DNA of 64,000 bases from G963663775 sp963663775 (lineage in GTDB: Bacteria > Bacillota > Clostridia > Oscillospirales > Butyricicoccaceae): the NCBI GenBank assembly GCA_963663775.1, contig OY760624.1, positions 1,674,001 through 1,738,000 of the forward strand, written 5' to 3'. The notes below the pieces were generated by a model. The model made no database searches. It saw nothing but the letters and a program-made list of their open reading frames with translations, and was not told the origin of the DNA. A program made the position numbers and the translations under genes. Of the stretch, positions 1 to 9,500 are shown one piece after another (the first letter of the stretch is position 1; the number at the start of each line of letters is the position of its first letter).

Positions 1-255
1 CTGCGGTGCAGTCCGTCCATGCAGGTGCAGCACTGTGCCCAAAAGCGTCCCAACCCCAAGCGCATGCAGCGAACCATCAAAAAACAGCTGCAAGCAGACG
101 GCGTTGGCACAAAGGCGCAAAAGGCACTGAAATTGCAGCAAGAGCAGGGGAAAATAGCACGAAAAATCACCTCTCGTGCGGCAAAAGAAGCACAGCAGGA
201 GCACATCTTTGCGCTGCGGCAACAAAAGCGCAGAGAAAAGCATAGGGGACACTAA
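1..255 (+). CDS. yjdF: YjdF family protein, C-terminal part
   Basis: The frame is open from the window edge and ends at TAA 253-255; the gene start is outside the window. The 84 visible residues are extremely Lys/Gln/Arg-rich and end in the sequence KRREKHRGH. A KNPKR-like stretch followed by a charged helix (KAQKALKLQQEQGK) matches the tail of the YjdF (DUF2992) family. Family knowledge: yjdF is often preceded by an azaaromatic-sensing riboswitch, which would lie outside this window. Its molecular function is not established. It converges on the diguanylate cyclase gene, with a shared terminator between them. Confidence 0.75.
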   Translation: MRCSPSMQVQHCAQKRPNPKRMQRTIKKQLQADGVGTKAQKALKLQQEQGKIARKITSRAAKEAQQEHIFALRQQKRREKHRGH

Positions 256-274
256 AACTCCAAAAGAAACCGAT

Positions 275-319
275 AAAAAGCAGGAAAACGGCATAAAATA
301 TGTCGCTTTCCTGCTTTTT
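275..319. terminator. Bidirectional intrinsic terminator
   Basis: AAAAAGCAGGAAA (275-287) pairs with TTTCCTGCTTTTT (307-319), giving A- and T-tracts on both sides of the stem. It lies between the convergent yjdF and diguanylate cyclase genes and can serve both. Confidence 0.8.
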
Positions 320-338
320 CAATCGGCATTTTTCGATG

Positions 339-1478
339 CTATGCAATGGTGATGACACGGTTGCGTCCGCCTTTTTTTGCCAGATAGAGCGCCTCATCCG
401 CTTTGCGATAGAGTGCGTTCCAATCCTGCATATCATCACTGGGGACAATGTACAACCCAATGCTCATGGTCAAATACGGGGACACCGCAGAGGGTTCGTT
501 TGCCAAATGCAAATCATACACGGCGTTGCACATCAAATGCGCAATTTGGTGCGCTTTTTCCGGTGTGGGGGTCAAAAACAATGCCATAAATTCCTCACCG
601 CCCCAACGACACAGTAGGATGTCATAGTTGTCACGAAATCCCATCAGCCGCTTGGCAACGCTTTGCAGGGCGATGTCCCCCTGGTCATGCCCATAAAAAT
701 CATTGTATTGCTTGAAAAAATCAATGTCACACACCAAGGTGGCGATGTAAGTATCCTCGGTGGCGTGCTCCACAATGCGGCGTGCGGCTTCTTCCGTAAA
801 GCGGCGGCGATTGTGCAGACCGGTCAGCGAATCGGTGGTGCTCAGCTCATAAAGGTGACGGTTTAAATGGGACAATTCTTCCTCGGCTTGCAGCTGGCTG
901 ACACGCAGGTGCGCAATTTGCCAGCCGATGGCACTGCTGACGATGAAGGTGACCATGCAGTTGAGCAAATCCAGTGTCGCCAAATCCGCACCTTTCACCA
1001 CAAAGGAAAGGATGCAAAACACCACACAATCCGCAAAAATCGACAGCATATTGGTCAAAGGGGATAGGATAAAGGTGAATTGCAGGCATAGGATGCAGAT
1101 GAAAAACAGCACGCTAATCATATGCGGGTTGGAAAGAACGCTGTGATAAATGCCGAAAGCGGCGATGGTGTGCATGAACAGCACGATGCAGTAATAGGGG
1201 GTTTTGCGCCGTAAAAACTGCGCGGCATGCTGCTGGAGATACTCCCCCAAGAAGAAAAATCCCAAACTCAAAAGCGACTGGAGCAGATATAAAACCGTGT
1301 GCGCAATGCTGTGCTGATACAGCAGCGGATATAAAGCACCGAAAAACAAGAGCAGTGACATCAGCAGGCTGATGTTTTTCATCATCGCAACGTTGGTTAT
1401 CAGCATTTTATCGGAATAATTATATAGTTTTTCAGGGTCAAAGCCCAGACAACGCCATTTTTGAAATAAGTTCGACAT
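339..1478 (-). CDS. Membrane-bound diguanylate cyclase (GGDEF domain)
   Basis: A 379-residue protein. The first ~205 residues hold about six hydrophobic segments (from ISLLMSLLLFFGALYPLLY to MVTFIVSSAIGW), then a short linker helix, then a GGDEF domain. The domain shows DSLTGLHNRR, DIDFFKQYND and the active-site motif GGEEF at residues 293-297, so it probably makes c-di-GMP from two GTP. The inhibitory I-site RxxD expected just before GGEEF is absent (NYDI occupies that place), so classical product inhibition is not predicted. The membrane part matches no sensor domain I can name. It is divergent from the lactate operon across a 318-bp gap. The ATG at 1478 has only a weak purine-rich ribosome binding site. 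Confidence 0.9.
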   Translation of the reverse strand: MSNLFQKWRCLGFDPEKLYNYSDKMLITNVAMMKNISLLMSLLLFFGALYPLLYQHSIAHTVLYLLQSLLSLGFFFLGEYLQQHAAQFLRRKTPYYCIVLFMHTIAAFGIYHSVLSNPHMISVLFFICILCLQFTFILSPLTNMLSIFADCVVFCILSFVVKGADLATLDLLNCMVTFIVSSAIGWQIAHLRVSQLQAEEELSHLNRHLYELSTTDSLTGLHNRRRFTEEAARRIVEHATEDTYIATLVCDIDFFKQYNDFYGHDQGDIALQSVAKRLMGFRDNYDILLCRWGGEEFMALFLTPTPEKAHQIAHLMCNAVYDLHLANEPSAVSPYLTMSIGLYIVPSDDMQDWNALYRKADEALYLAKKGGRNRVITIA

Positions 1479-1692
1479 TGATTACCCATTCTCTCTAAAA
1501 CGGTGATTGGTATAGACATTATTATTTTATCACAAAATGGGGGTGTTGTGTATGATTTACTGGAAAAAAACCCTGTTTTCAGCAGCGGTAAAGTATACAA
1601 AAAATGAATAAAAATTCATACAAATGTGATAAAGCGATAGCACGAGTCTGCCAAAGCAGATGCACACACCGCACAGATTTGCGGGTCGAAAT

Positions 1693-1724
1693 TTGTCATG
1701 CGTGCAGGTGGAAAGGCATGACAA
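1693..1724. promoter_or_regulatory. Inverted-repeat operator overlapping the etfB promoter
   Basis: TTGTCATGC (1693-1701) and GCATGACAA (1716-1724) form a perfect 9-bp inverted repeat with a 14-nt spacer. The right arm covers the -35 hexamer of the promoter at 1718-1746, the classic position for a repressor. No regulator gene lies beside it, so the cognate protein is unknown; a lactate-responsive regulator would fit the operon. Confidence 0.6.
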
Positions 1725-1746
1725 GGGGCGCAAAATATGATATACT
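1718..1746 (+). promoter_or_regulatory. SigA-type promoter for the lactate dehydrogenase operon
   Basis: ATGACA (1718-1723), a 17-nt spacer and TATACT (1741-1746), about 50 nt before the etfB start. The rest of the 1479-1796 gap contains a GTG/T-rich stretch and no gene that I can support. Confidence 0.7.
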
Positions 1747-1796
1747 GTTAAGGATTCAAATGGCAGAAAAATGCCGAAAAGGGGACGAGAAAGAGC

Positions 1797-2585
1797 TTGA
1801 AGATTATTGTATGTATCAAACAAGTGCCTGCGGCGGCAAAGGTCGAGGTGGATGCGGAAAATGGCACGCTCAAGCGTGTCGGCGCACAGACCAAGGTCAA
1901 TCCGTACGACTTGTTTGCATTGGAAACCGCCATTCGCATCCGGGAACAAATCGGCGGCACAGTCATTGCGCTGACCATGGGGCCTGCACAGGCAGAAGCC
2001 ATGATGCGTGATGCGTATCGCATGGGTGTGGATGAAGCGGTGATTTTGTCTGACCCGAAGTTTGCAGGTTCGGACGTTTTGGCAACCTCTTACACGCTGG
2101 CGCAGGGCATTCGGGTGCTCGGCGGTGCCGACATCATCCTGTGCGGCAGACAGACCACGGACGGCGACACCGCCCAAATCGGTCCTGCGATTGCGGAGCA
2201 TCTGGGGCTGCCGCATTGTGCGTGGGTCGGCGCAGTCGAGGCGGTCAGCACGGACAAAATCCGTGTGCGGCAGGAGCTGGTCAGCGTGACGCAGGTGTCC
2301 GAATTGGGATACCCTTGCCTGCTGACGGTGGAAAAGGACAGCGTTGTGCCACGCCTGCCGTCCTATCGCTTGGGCAAACAAACCGCAGGGCGTGCGGTCA
2401 AAATCCTGAAATTTGCCGATTTGCCCGACCAGAATCTATCCCGCTATGGCTTAATCGGCTCGCCTACCACAGTGGAACGCATGTTCCCGCCGGCTGCCGC
2501 ACCGTCACGCCGCTTTTTAGAGGGTGACAGTGCACAGAAAGCACAGGCACTGTTTGACAGTTTGGCGGAGCAGCGGTTCGTGTAG
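1797..2585 (+). CDS. etfB: Electron transfer flavoprotein beta subunit (LctB-like)
   Basis: A 262-residue EtfB/FixA-family protein beginning KIIVCIKQVPAAAKVEVD, with the family's CGRQTTDGDTAQIGP nucleotide/FAD-binding stretch near residue 115. The start is TTG at 1797, preceded by an AAGGGGAC-type ribosome binding site; this start gives the canonical EtfB N-terminus. It is followed after 10 bp by an EtfA carrying ferredoxin modules and then by a GlcD-type dehydrogenase. That is the gene order of lctBCD in Acetobacterium woodii, where EtfAB confurcates electrons from lactate and reduced ferredoxin to NAD+. From family knowledge EtfB holds the bifurcating FAD and binds NAD(H). An alternative, acyl-CoA dehydrogenase-linked Etf, is less likely because of the partner gene. 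Confidence 0.9.
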   Translation: MKIIVCIKQVPAAAKVEVDAENGTLKRVGAQTKVNPYDLFALETAIRIREQIGGTVIALTMGPAQAEAMMRDAYRMGVDEAVILSDPKFAGSDVLATSYTLAQGIRVLGGADIILCGRQTTDGDTAQIGPAIAEHLGLPHCAWVGAVEAVSTDKIRVRQELVSVTQVSELGYPCLLTVEKDSVVPRLPSYRLGKQTAGRAVKILKFADLPDQNLSRYGLIGSPTTVERMFPPAAAPSRRFLEGDSAQKAQALFDSLAEQRFV

Positions 2586-2595
2586 GGGGAAGAAA

Positions 2596-3795
2596 ATGAA
2601 GCTTTTGAAATTTAATGCGGCACGCTGTAATTTGTGCCGTGAATGTATCGAAAAATGTCCGTTTGACGCCCTGCAAATGGGGGAAAGCGGCATTGAAGTC
2701 AGCGATGCGTGCCGTATGTGCGGCGTTTGTGTCAAGGTCTGCACGCAGGAAGCCATCACCTTTGAGCAAAAGGCGGGTGCGGCGGACAAGGGCGACTGGA
2801 ACGGCATTTTGGTCTATGCGGAGCAGGAAAACGGCGTGTTGCACCCTGTAACCTTTGAGCTGCTTGGTGAAGCACAGCGGCTGGCAAGCACGGTCGGCTA
2901 TGCCGTATATGCGGTGCTCGTTGGCGACAAGGGCACGGCAGAAAATGCCGCAAAGTTGCTGCCGTATGGCGTGGACAAGGTGTTTTATTACGAGCACGAA
3001 GGCTTCCATGGCTTTAAGGCAGACTGCTACACCGATGCGGTGGCGGACTGCATTGCAGGGCTGAAACCCTCCGTTGTGCTGATTGGCGGCACGGCGTGCG
3101 GCCGTTCGCTCGCACCACGCCTATCCACCCGCTTCCACACGGGATTGACGGCAGACTGCACGCAGCTGGAGATGCGCCCCAACACCGATTTGGTGCAGAT
3201 TCGTCCTGCCTTTGGCGGCGATGTCATGGCGCAGATTTTGATTACCGATTCCCGCCCGCAGTTTGCCACCGTGCGGTATAAAGTGATGGAGCCGGCGCAT
3301 ACCGTAGAGCAGCCGACCGGACAGGTTGTGCCGTGTGCCGTGTCGGCAGACTTGGTGCGCTCACGCATTCACGTGTGCAGTCTGGAAACCATCGCACAGG
3401 AACGTGCCATCGAAGAAGAAGAAGTGCTGGTGGTGGCGGGACGCGGCATCCAAGATGCGAGAGGCATTGAGCTGACCCAAAAACTGGCGGATGCCCTTGG
3501 CGGACAACTGTGCTTCACCCGCCCGATGGTCGAGCTGGGACACGGGGACAATGCCCATCAAATCGGGCTGTCGGGAAGAACCGTGCGCCCCAAACTCATC
3601 ATCACCTGCGGCGTGTCGGGGGCGATTCAGTTCACCTCCTGCATGAATGGCGCATCGCACATCATCGCCATCAACAGCGACCCGCAGGCGCAGATTTTCA
3701 GCATTGCGCAGGATTGCGTGGTCGAGGATGCGTATGAAGTGCTGCCTCGTCTGCTGGATACCCTCGAAAATCACAGAAAGGCAGGGGAAGCCTAA
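2596..3795 (+). CDS. etfA: Electron transfer flavoprotein alpha subunit with N-terminal 2x[4Fe-4S] ferredoxin domain (LctC-like)
   Basis: A 399-residue protein. Residues 1-60 hold two 4Fe-4S cluster motifs (CNLCRECIEKCP at 11-22 and CRMCGVCVKVC). The EtfA domain follows, with the C-terminal FAD-binding region containing the SGRTVRPKLIITCGVSGAIQ-type segment. The ATG at 2596 follows GGGGGAAG; longer in-frame readings upstream lie inside etfB. The stop overlaps the next start (TAATG), so translation is probably coupled. An N-terminal ferredoxin domain on EtfA is typical of the bifurcating lactate dehydrogenase and of some caffeyl-CoA reductase complexes; the neighbouring GlcD-type gene favours lactate. 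Confidence 0.92.
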   Translation: MKLLKFNAARCNLCRECIEKCPFDALQMGESGIEVSDACRMCGVCVKVCTQEAITFEQKAGAADKGDWNGILVYAEQENGVLHPVTFELLGEAQRLASTVGYAVYAVLVGDKGTAENAAKLLPYGVDKVFYYEHEGFHGFKADCYTDAVADCIAGLKPSVVLIGGTACGRSLAPRLSTRFHTGLTADCTQLEMRPNTDLVQIRPAFGGDVMAQILITDSRPQFATVRYKVMEPAHTVEQPTGQVVPCAVSADLVRSRIHVCSLETIAQERAIEEEEVLVVAGRGIQDARGIELTQKLADALGGQLCFTRPMVELGHGDNAHQIGLSGRTVRPKLIITCGVSGAIQFTSCMNGASHIIAINSDPQAQIFSIAQDCVVEDAYEVLPRLLDTLENHRKAGEA

Positions 3796-5216
3796 TGCCA
3801 TACCCTTATCATAAAATGAACGATGCGGATTACGCATATTTTGAACAAATGTTTCCGCAGGAACGCAGACAGCGAGGCGAGGCGATTCTAAGCGAGCATT
3901 GCCACGATGAAATGCCGGAATATGGCGTGTATCAGCCGGATTTGTATCTGGAAGCCTTGGATAAAGAAGAGGTTTCCGCTGTCATGCGCTATGCCTACGA
4001 GCATAACATTCCGGTTACGGCACGTGGTGCAGGTACGGGACTTGCAGGCGGCGCAACCTGCAAATTTGGCGGCATTTTGCTGTCTGTCATGAAAATGAAC
4101 CGCATTTGGGACGTGGATGCGGACAATCTGACCATTACCGCCGAACCTGGGGCACTACTGACCGAGGTTGCAACCGTGGCGGATGCGGCAGGGCTGTTTT
4201 ATCCCCCCGACCCGGGCGAGCGCACCGCTTCTATTGGCGGCACGGTCATCACCAATGCAGGCGGCATGCGCGCTGTGCGCTACGGCGTGACACGGGATTA
4301 TGTGCGTGCGATTGAAGCCGTGCTGCCAGACGGCGAAATTGTGGAGTTTTCCTCCAATGTTGTGAAAAATACCACAGGATTTGACCTGAAAGATTTGGTA
4401 ATTGGCTCGGAAGGCATTCTGTGCATCCTGACAAAGGTCACCCTGCGGCTGATTCCCAAGCCGAACTGCACCCGCACGCTCGTGCTCCCGTTTGACAGCT
4501 TGGAAACCTGTATTGAGTGCGTGCCGCAGCTGCTGAAACTGCCGTTTGTGCCGACTGCAGTGGAGTTTTTGGAGCGAGAACTGCTCGAAATTGTCGAGCG
4601 TACGCTGCGCAAGCCGTTCCCTGTGCCGGAAGGCGAAGCGGCACTCATCGTGATGTATGACGCATCGAGCATGGAAGAACTGGAAGGTGCATGCGAAGCG
4701 GCGGCAGAGGCGGCGCTGGCGGCGGGGGCACTGGATGTCAAGCTGGCAGACACACCTGAACGCATTGGCTCGGTTTGGTCGGTGCGTGCTGCAATTTTGG
4801 AGGGCATGAAGGCGGATTCCATTGCACAGGAGGAGTGCGATGTGGTGGTGCCGCGTGCCAAAATTGCGGAATATGTCAAGGCGGCGAAACGCATTGGCTT
4901 GTCCCACGGCGTGCGGGTTGAGCCATGCGGACATGCGGGCGACGGCAACATCCACACCGAAATGCTCCGTGACCCCGGCATGACCGACGAGCAGTGGAAA
5001 AAAGCCACGCATGACAGCATGGTCGAGCTGTATGCGCTCAGCAAACAATTGGGCGGACAGCTGTCCGGCGAGCACGGCATCGGCAACGGTCGGCTGGAGT
5101 TTTTGCAGGACTTCATCGGCGGACGCATGTATGCACTGTTTCAGTCCGTGAAGCTGGCATTTGATGCGAAAAACATCTTGAATCCAGGCAAAATGATTAC
5201 CTTTGAGCAATCTTAA
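3795..5216 (+). CDS. lctD: FAD-linked 2-hydroxyacid dehydrogenase, lactate dehydrogenase subunit (LctD/GlcD-like)
   Basis: A 473-residue FAD-binding oxidoreductase of the GlcD family. The N-terminal PCMH-type FAD domain contains ARGAGTGLAGGA (near residue 75) and the PPDPGERTASIGGTVITNAG stretch. The C-terminal FAD-oxidase domain contains VEPCGHAGDGNIHTE and LSGEHGIGNGRLEF, with the metal/substrate His residues typical of D-lactate and glycolate dehydrogenases. It starts at the ATG overlapping the etfA stop. With EtfBA it should form a cytoplasmic complex oxidising lactate to pyruvate while confurcating with ferredoxin. Substrate stereochemistry cannot be read from the sequence, and glycolate is a possible alternative substrate. 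Confidence 0.88.
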   Translation: MPYPYHKMNDADYAYFEQMFPQERRQRGEAILSEHCHDEMPEYGVYQPDLYLEALDKEEVSAVMRYAYEHNIPVTARGAGTGLAGGATCKFGGILLSVMKMNRIWDVDADNLTITAEPGALLTEVATVADAAGLFYPPDPGERTASIGGTVITNAGGMRAVRYGVTRDYVRAIEAVLPDGEIVEFSSNVVKNTTGFDLKDLVIGSEGILCILTKVTLRLIPKPNCTRTLVLPFDSLETCIECVPQLLKLPFVPTAVEFLERELLEIVERTLRKPFPVPEGEAALIVMYDASSMEELEGACEAAAEAALAAGALDVKLADTPERIGSVWSVRAAILEGMKADSIAQEECDVVVPRAKIAEYVKAAKRIGLSHGVRVEPCGHAGDGNIHTEMLRDPGMTDEQWKKATHDSMVELYALSKQLGGQLSGEHGIGNGRLEFLQDFIGGRMYALFQSVKLAFDAKNILNPGKMITFEQS

Positions 5217-5243
5217 AATAATATTACTACAGGGGGATAACAC

Positions 5244-6404
5244 ATGATTGATAAGAGTAAAATGCCGCTGGCGGTGGGCATCGCATTCGTGGGCTTTACC
5301 ACGCAGTTCGGCGGCGGATTTGCGTCCGGCGCACAGCTGTATCAGTATTTCATCCATTACGGTATCTGGACGCTAGCAATGCCGATTTTGGCGCAGTTTT
5401 TGCTTGCACTTGCGTTTTGGTATGGTCTGCGTTACGCATATCGCAACAAAACCTATGATTATCGCAGCTTTTCGGACAGCTTTTATGGCAAACTCCGTCC
5501 GATTTTCTCCAATGTCTATGAAATCGTTTATTTGATGCTGATTTGTCTGGCACCTGCCGTGGCATTTGCAACAGGCGGCTCGACGCTCAACACGCTGACG
5601 GGCATTCCGTATTTCTTGTGTACGCTGGCAATCGGTGCGTTTATCTTCGTCATTGCGCTGTTTGGCACGAATTTGGTGCGCAAATGTGCGGCAACGCTGT
5701 CGGTCATTATCATCATCGGTCTGCTCGTTGTGCTTGTGCCGAACATCATCGTGCAGTGGGATACCATTGTCGATTCCATCGGCAAGCTGGCGGGAGGCAC
5801 GATGCCGGTTGGCTCCAAGGCAGACGGCTCCTTCGGCGGGGCACTGCGCATGGCGTTCACCTATGCGATGTTCCAGCTGGCATCCATCGGCTTGATGTAT
5901 CAGCATGCGGCACCGCTGACCGATGAAAAGCAGGTCACCCGCAGCATGGTATATATGTTCTTCGTCAACACCGTGACAATGCTGCTGGCAGTGGTCGGCA
6001 TGCTGGCTGTGGCATACAATGCAGGCTTGGCAGACGCCACCGTGCCGATGCTTTTGTTCGTGCAAAACGGTGTGGGAGCCTCCATTTTGACCCCCATCAT
6101 CTCGATTTTGATTGTGTTGGGTGCGGTTTCCACTGGTGTTAATATGATTGCAGGCGTGGTTGCCCGTGTACTCGGCGCATTGGAACGCCACGATGCGGAT
6201 GCGCAGGTTTCGGCATCCAAGCGCATGACACGCAGCGTTATCACCTCGCTGGCGTTCACCATTTTGACCTTTGCCATTGCGCAGTTTGGCTTGCTGCCGC
6301 TCGTCATTGTTGGCTATTCCTATCTGGGATATGTCACCCTCATCGCAGTGGGCATTCCGTTTGTGGTGCATGCCATCGTGCACCGAGGCAAAACCCCCTC
6401 GTAA
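5244..6404 (+). CDS. YkvI-family polytopic membrane protein (putative transporter)
   Basis: A 386-residue protein with about ten hydrophobic segments starting at AVGIAFVGFTTQFGGGFASG. It resembles the uncharacterised YkvI/COG3949 membrane proteins, distantly related to APC-type carriers; the family function is not established. It lies 27 bp after lctD behind a good ribosome binding site (AGGGGG) and ends at a terminator, so it is probably the last gene of the operon. This is the position where other bacteria place a lactate permease. That makes an organic-acid transport role an inference worth testing, with no direct sequence proof. Confidence 0.75.
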   Translation: MIDKSKMPLAVGIAFVGFTTQFGGGFASGAQLYQYFIHYGIWTLAMPILAQFLLALAFWYGLRYAYRNKTYDYRSFSDSFYGKLRPIFSNVYEIVYLMLICLAPAVAFATGGSTLNTLTGIPYFLCTLAIGAFIFVIALFGTNLVRKCAATLSVIIIIGLLVVLVPNIIVQWDTIVDSIGKLAGGTMPVGSKADGSFGGALRMAFTYAMFQLASIGLMYQHAAPLTDEKQVTRSMVYMFFVNTVTMLLAVVGMLAVAYNAGLADATVPMLLFVQNGVGASILTPIISILIVLGAVSTGVNMIAGVVARVLGALERHDADAQVSASKRMTRSVITSLAFTILTFAIAQFGLLPLVIVGYSYLGYVTLIAVGIPFVVHAIVHRGKTPS

Positions 6405-6412
6405 CCTTTGCA

Positions 6413-6453
6413 AAAAGCACCCATCGCAGTTGCGTACTGTGGTGGGTGTTTTC
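6413..6453 (+). terminator. Intrinsic terminator after the lactate operon
   Basis: CACCCATCGCAG (6419-6430) pairs with CTGTGGTGGGTG (6438-6449), including G-U pairs, across a 7-nt loop and is followed by TTTT. Confidence 0.7.
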
Positions 6454-6512
6454 CATGAAGAGAGGGATTGTCGAAAAAGCGGGAAAAAACCGAAAATCTG
6501 TGTGGGTTTGCA

Positions 6513-6541
6513 TTGCTTTGCAATCTATATAGTGGTAAAAT
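6513..6541 (+). promoter_or_regulatory. Predicted SigA promoter for smc
   Basis: TTGCTT (6513-6518), a 17-nt spacer and TAAAAT (6536-6541), 40 nt upstream of the smc ATG. Confidence 0.55.
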
Positions 6542-6580
6542 GGATGTACTCTGAATGAAAAAAGGGATTTGAGGTAACGC

Positions 6581-9500
6581 ATGGTTCTGAAAAGTCTGCT
6601 GGTGCAGGGGTTTAAATCCTTTCCGGATAAAACCGAAATCAAATTTGCCGGCGGTCTGACTGCCATTGTCGGGCCGAATGGCAGCGGAAAATCGAATATT
6701 TCCGATGCAATCCGTTGGGTGCTCGGCGAACAGTCCTCCCGCAGCCTGCGTGGCGCAAAAATGGAGGACATTATTTTCGGCGGCACGGTGCGCCGTGGAC
6801 CGGTCGGCTTTGCCGAGGTTTCGCTGATTTTGGACAACACAGAACGGGTGTTCCATTCGGATTTTTCCGAAATCATGGTGACCAGACGCTATTATCGCTC
6901 GGGCGAAAGCGAATATTTTCTCAACAAACGGCATTGCCGCCTAAAAGACATCCATGAGATGTTCATGGACACGGGACTGGGGCGTGATGGCTATTCCAGC
7001 ATTGGACAGGGGCGCATTGATGAGATTTTGTCGCTGAAAAGTGAGGACAGGCGTGAAATCTTCGAGGAGGCTGCGGGCATCACGAAGTTTCGCTATCGCA
7101 AAGAGGAAGCCGAACGCCGCCTTGCCGCAACGGAGGAAAATCTGGTGCGCATTCGGGATGTCTATGCCGAATTGGAAGCACGGCGGGAACCGCTGGAGCG
7201 GCAGTCCCATAAGGCACGGGAATACCTGCGCCTGCGGGAGCAGCTGCGGGTGCTGGAGATTTCGCTGTGGCTGCTGTCACTCCAGCGAATCGGACAGGAC
7301 ACGGCACAAGCGAAAGCCAATCAAGACGCAGCGGCACGGCAAATGGCGGATGCCTGCGCCGAGCGGGATGCCCTGTATCAAAAAGCCGATGCGCTGGGGG
7401 CACAGCTGCGGCAGGCAGAGGTTACGATGGATGACCTGCGTGGACAGCTGCGTGCCTGTGAACAGCGCATTGCGGGGCATGACCGCCAGCGTGCGGTGCT
7501 GCAAACCAACATCGAAAACCACAGGGGCAACATTGCCCGCATGGAGCAGGAAAGTGCCCGCACCAGTGCACAGGAGCAGTCGCTGGAAACACAATTGACC
7601 ACCCGCCGCACCCATTTGGGCGCACTGGACGAAGCACACGCCGCCCTGCGGGATGCACAGACGCAGCAGGAAGCGGAGCGGCAGGCACTGCGGGCGGAGC
7701 TGGACACCGTGCAGCAGGCACGGCAGCACAACCAAGCCGCACAGCAGACACTGACCGACAGCAAATTCCGCATCGAGCTGGAGCGTGCGTCGGCGCAGTC
7801 CGGCTTGGATAATATGGAAAAACGGCGTGGCACGATTGCACAGGACATTGAGGCGAGCGAGAGCCGACTCGCCGCCGAGCAAGAAACGCAGGAAACGCTG
7901 CAAACCCAACGCAAAGCGTGCGAAGAAACCATAGAAGCCACCAAAAATAAGCTGTCAGGTGCCCGCATGAAGGCGGAAAATCGCCGTGCCAAGGTGGAAC
8001 AGCTGACAGAAGCGCATCGGAATGTGCTGGCACAGCAGACCGACTGCGAAAACCGCATCAAAATGCTGACCGAAATGCAGAAGGATTATGAAGGGTTTTC
8101 CCGCAGCGTCAAGCGCATCATGGAACAGGTGGAGCGTGGTGCAATGGCGGGCATTCACGGGCCGGTGTCATCGCTCATCCACGTGCCCGATGCTTATGTC
8201 ACCGCCATCGAAACCGCCCTTGGTGCGGCGGCGGGCAACATCGTAGTGGATACGCCAAAGGTCGGTCGGGACGCCATCGGGTATCTCAAGCGGGTGGACG
8301 GCGGGCGTGCCACCTTTTTGCCGCTGGATACCATTCGCCCCCATGCACTACGGGAGCAAGGGCTGGAGCAGGCACGTGGCTTTTGCGGCGTGGCGGACGC
8401 ACTGGTACAATGTGACGCACGGTATCGGGATGTGTTCTCGAATTTGCTGGGGCGCACGGTCATTGCGGAGGATTTGGACGCTGCACTCGGCATTGCCAAC
8501 GCTTACCGCAACCGCTTCCGCATTGTCACCAAGGATGGACAAATGATTCAGGCAGGCGGTGCGATGACAGGCGGCTCGGCATCGAAATCCTCGGGTGTGC
8601 TGGCACGGGGTGCCAAGCTGCGTGCCTTGGAAGCGCATCAGCAGACCTTGCTGGAGGAACGCAAAACCGCTGAAATTGCCTTGACAGATGCCAAACGAGA
8701 GCTGGGGGCACTGGAATTTGACCGCAAAGCCATCGAAGCCGAGGGCGCACGGGCGCAGGAGGACTGCGTGCGCTTGACTGCCGCCCTCACCCAGCATCGT
8801 GCGCTGCTCGACAGCTTGACCCAGCGCAGCCACGCCTTACTGTTGGAGCGAGATAACCTCGCCGATGCCCGTGCACAATATGAGGCGCGCATCGCCGCCG
8901 CAAGCGCAGACATTGCAAAGCAGGCGGCACAGTTGACCGCCCTGCAAAGCGATGCCAAGGCAATGGAACAGCGGCAAACCGAGCAGATGCAGGCACAAAG
9001 CCGTGTGGATGCAGAAGTGGCACGGTTGACCACCGAATTGGCGCAAAACCGTACGGAACGGGCATCCGAACAGCGTGCATTGGAGGATTTGGAGCGTTTA
9101 CAGCAGGATATGACCGATACGCTCGGCAACATCACAGCAACCATTGCCCGCTTTCAGGCGGAAATCGAAACCATGCGCTATGATTTGGCGCATGCCCACG
9201 AGCAGGAGCAGACCGACCACCAAGCGGCGGAAGCCCTGCGCCAGCGCATCACAGCGGCGGCGGCACAGCGCATGCACATTGAGGGCGAAAAAGCCACGGC
9301 GGAAAAGGCAACCCAAGCGCAGGCAGACAGCATTTTGGCACTGGAGCGGGAGTTGGCACGCCTAGAAAACCGCACGGCACAGCTGAAAAACGAAGAAAAG
9401 CAGATTTTAGACCAAATGTGGGAACGCTATGAATTGACGCCCACCCCTGCCGCAGAAATTGCACAGCCTATCGAAAATGTGCAGCAGACCGAACAGCAGG

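Noticed and set aside
4155..6413. Two minus-strand readings of about 400 and 350 codons opposite lctD and the YkvI-like gene
   Set aside because: Both oppose well-supported genes in a GC-rich region, and their composition is extremely rich in His, Arg, Cys and Gln.
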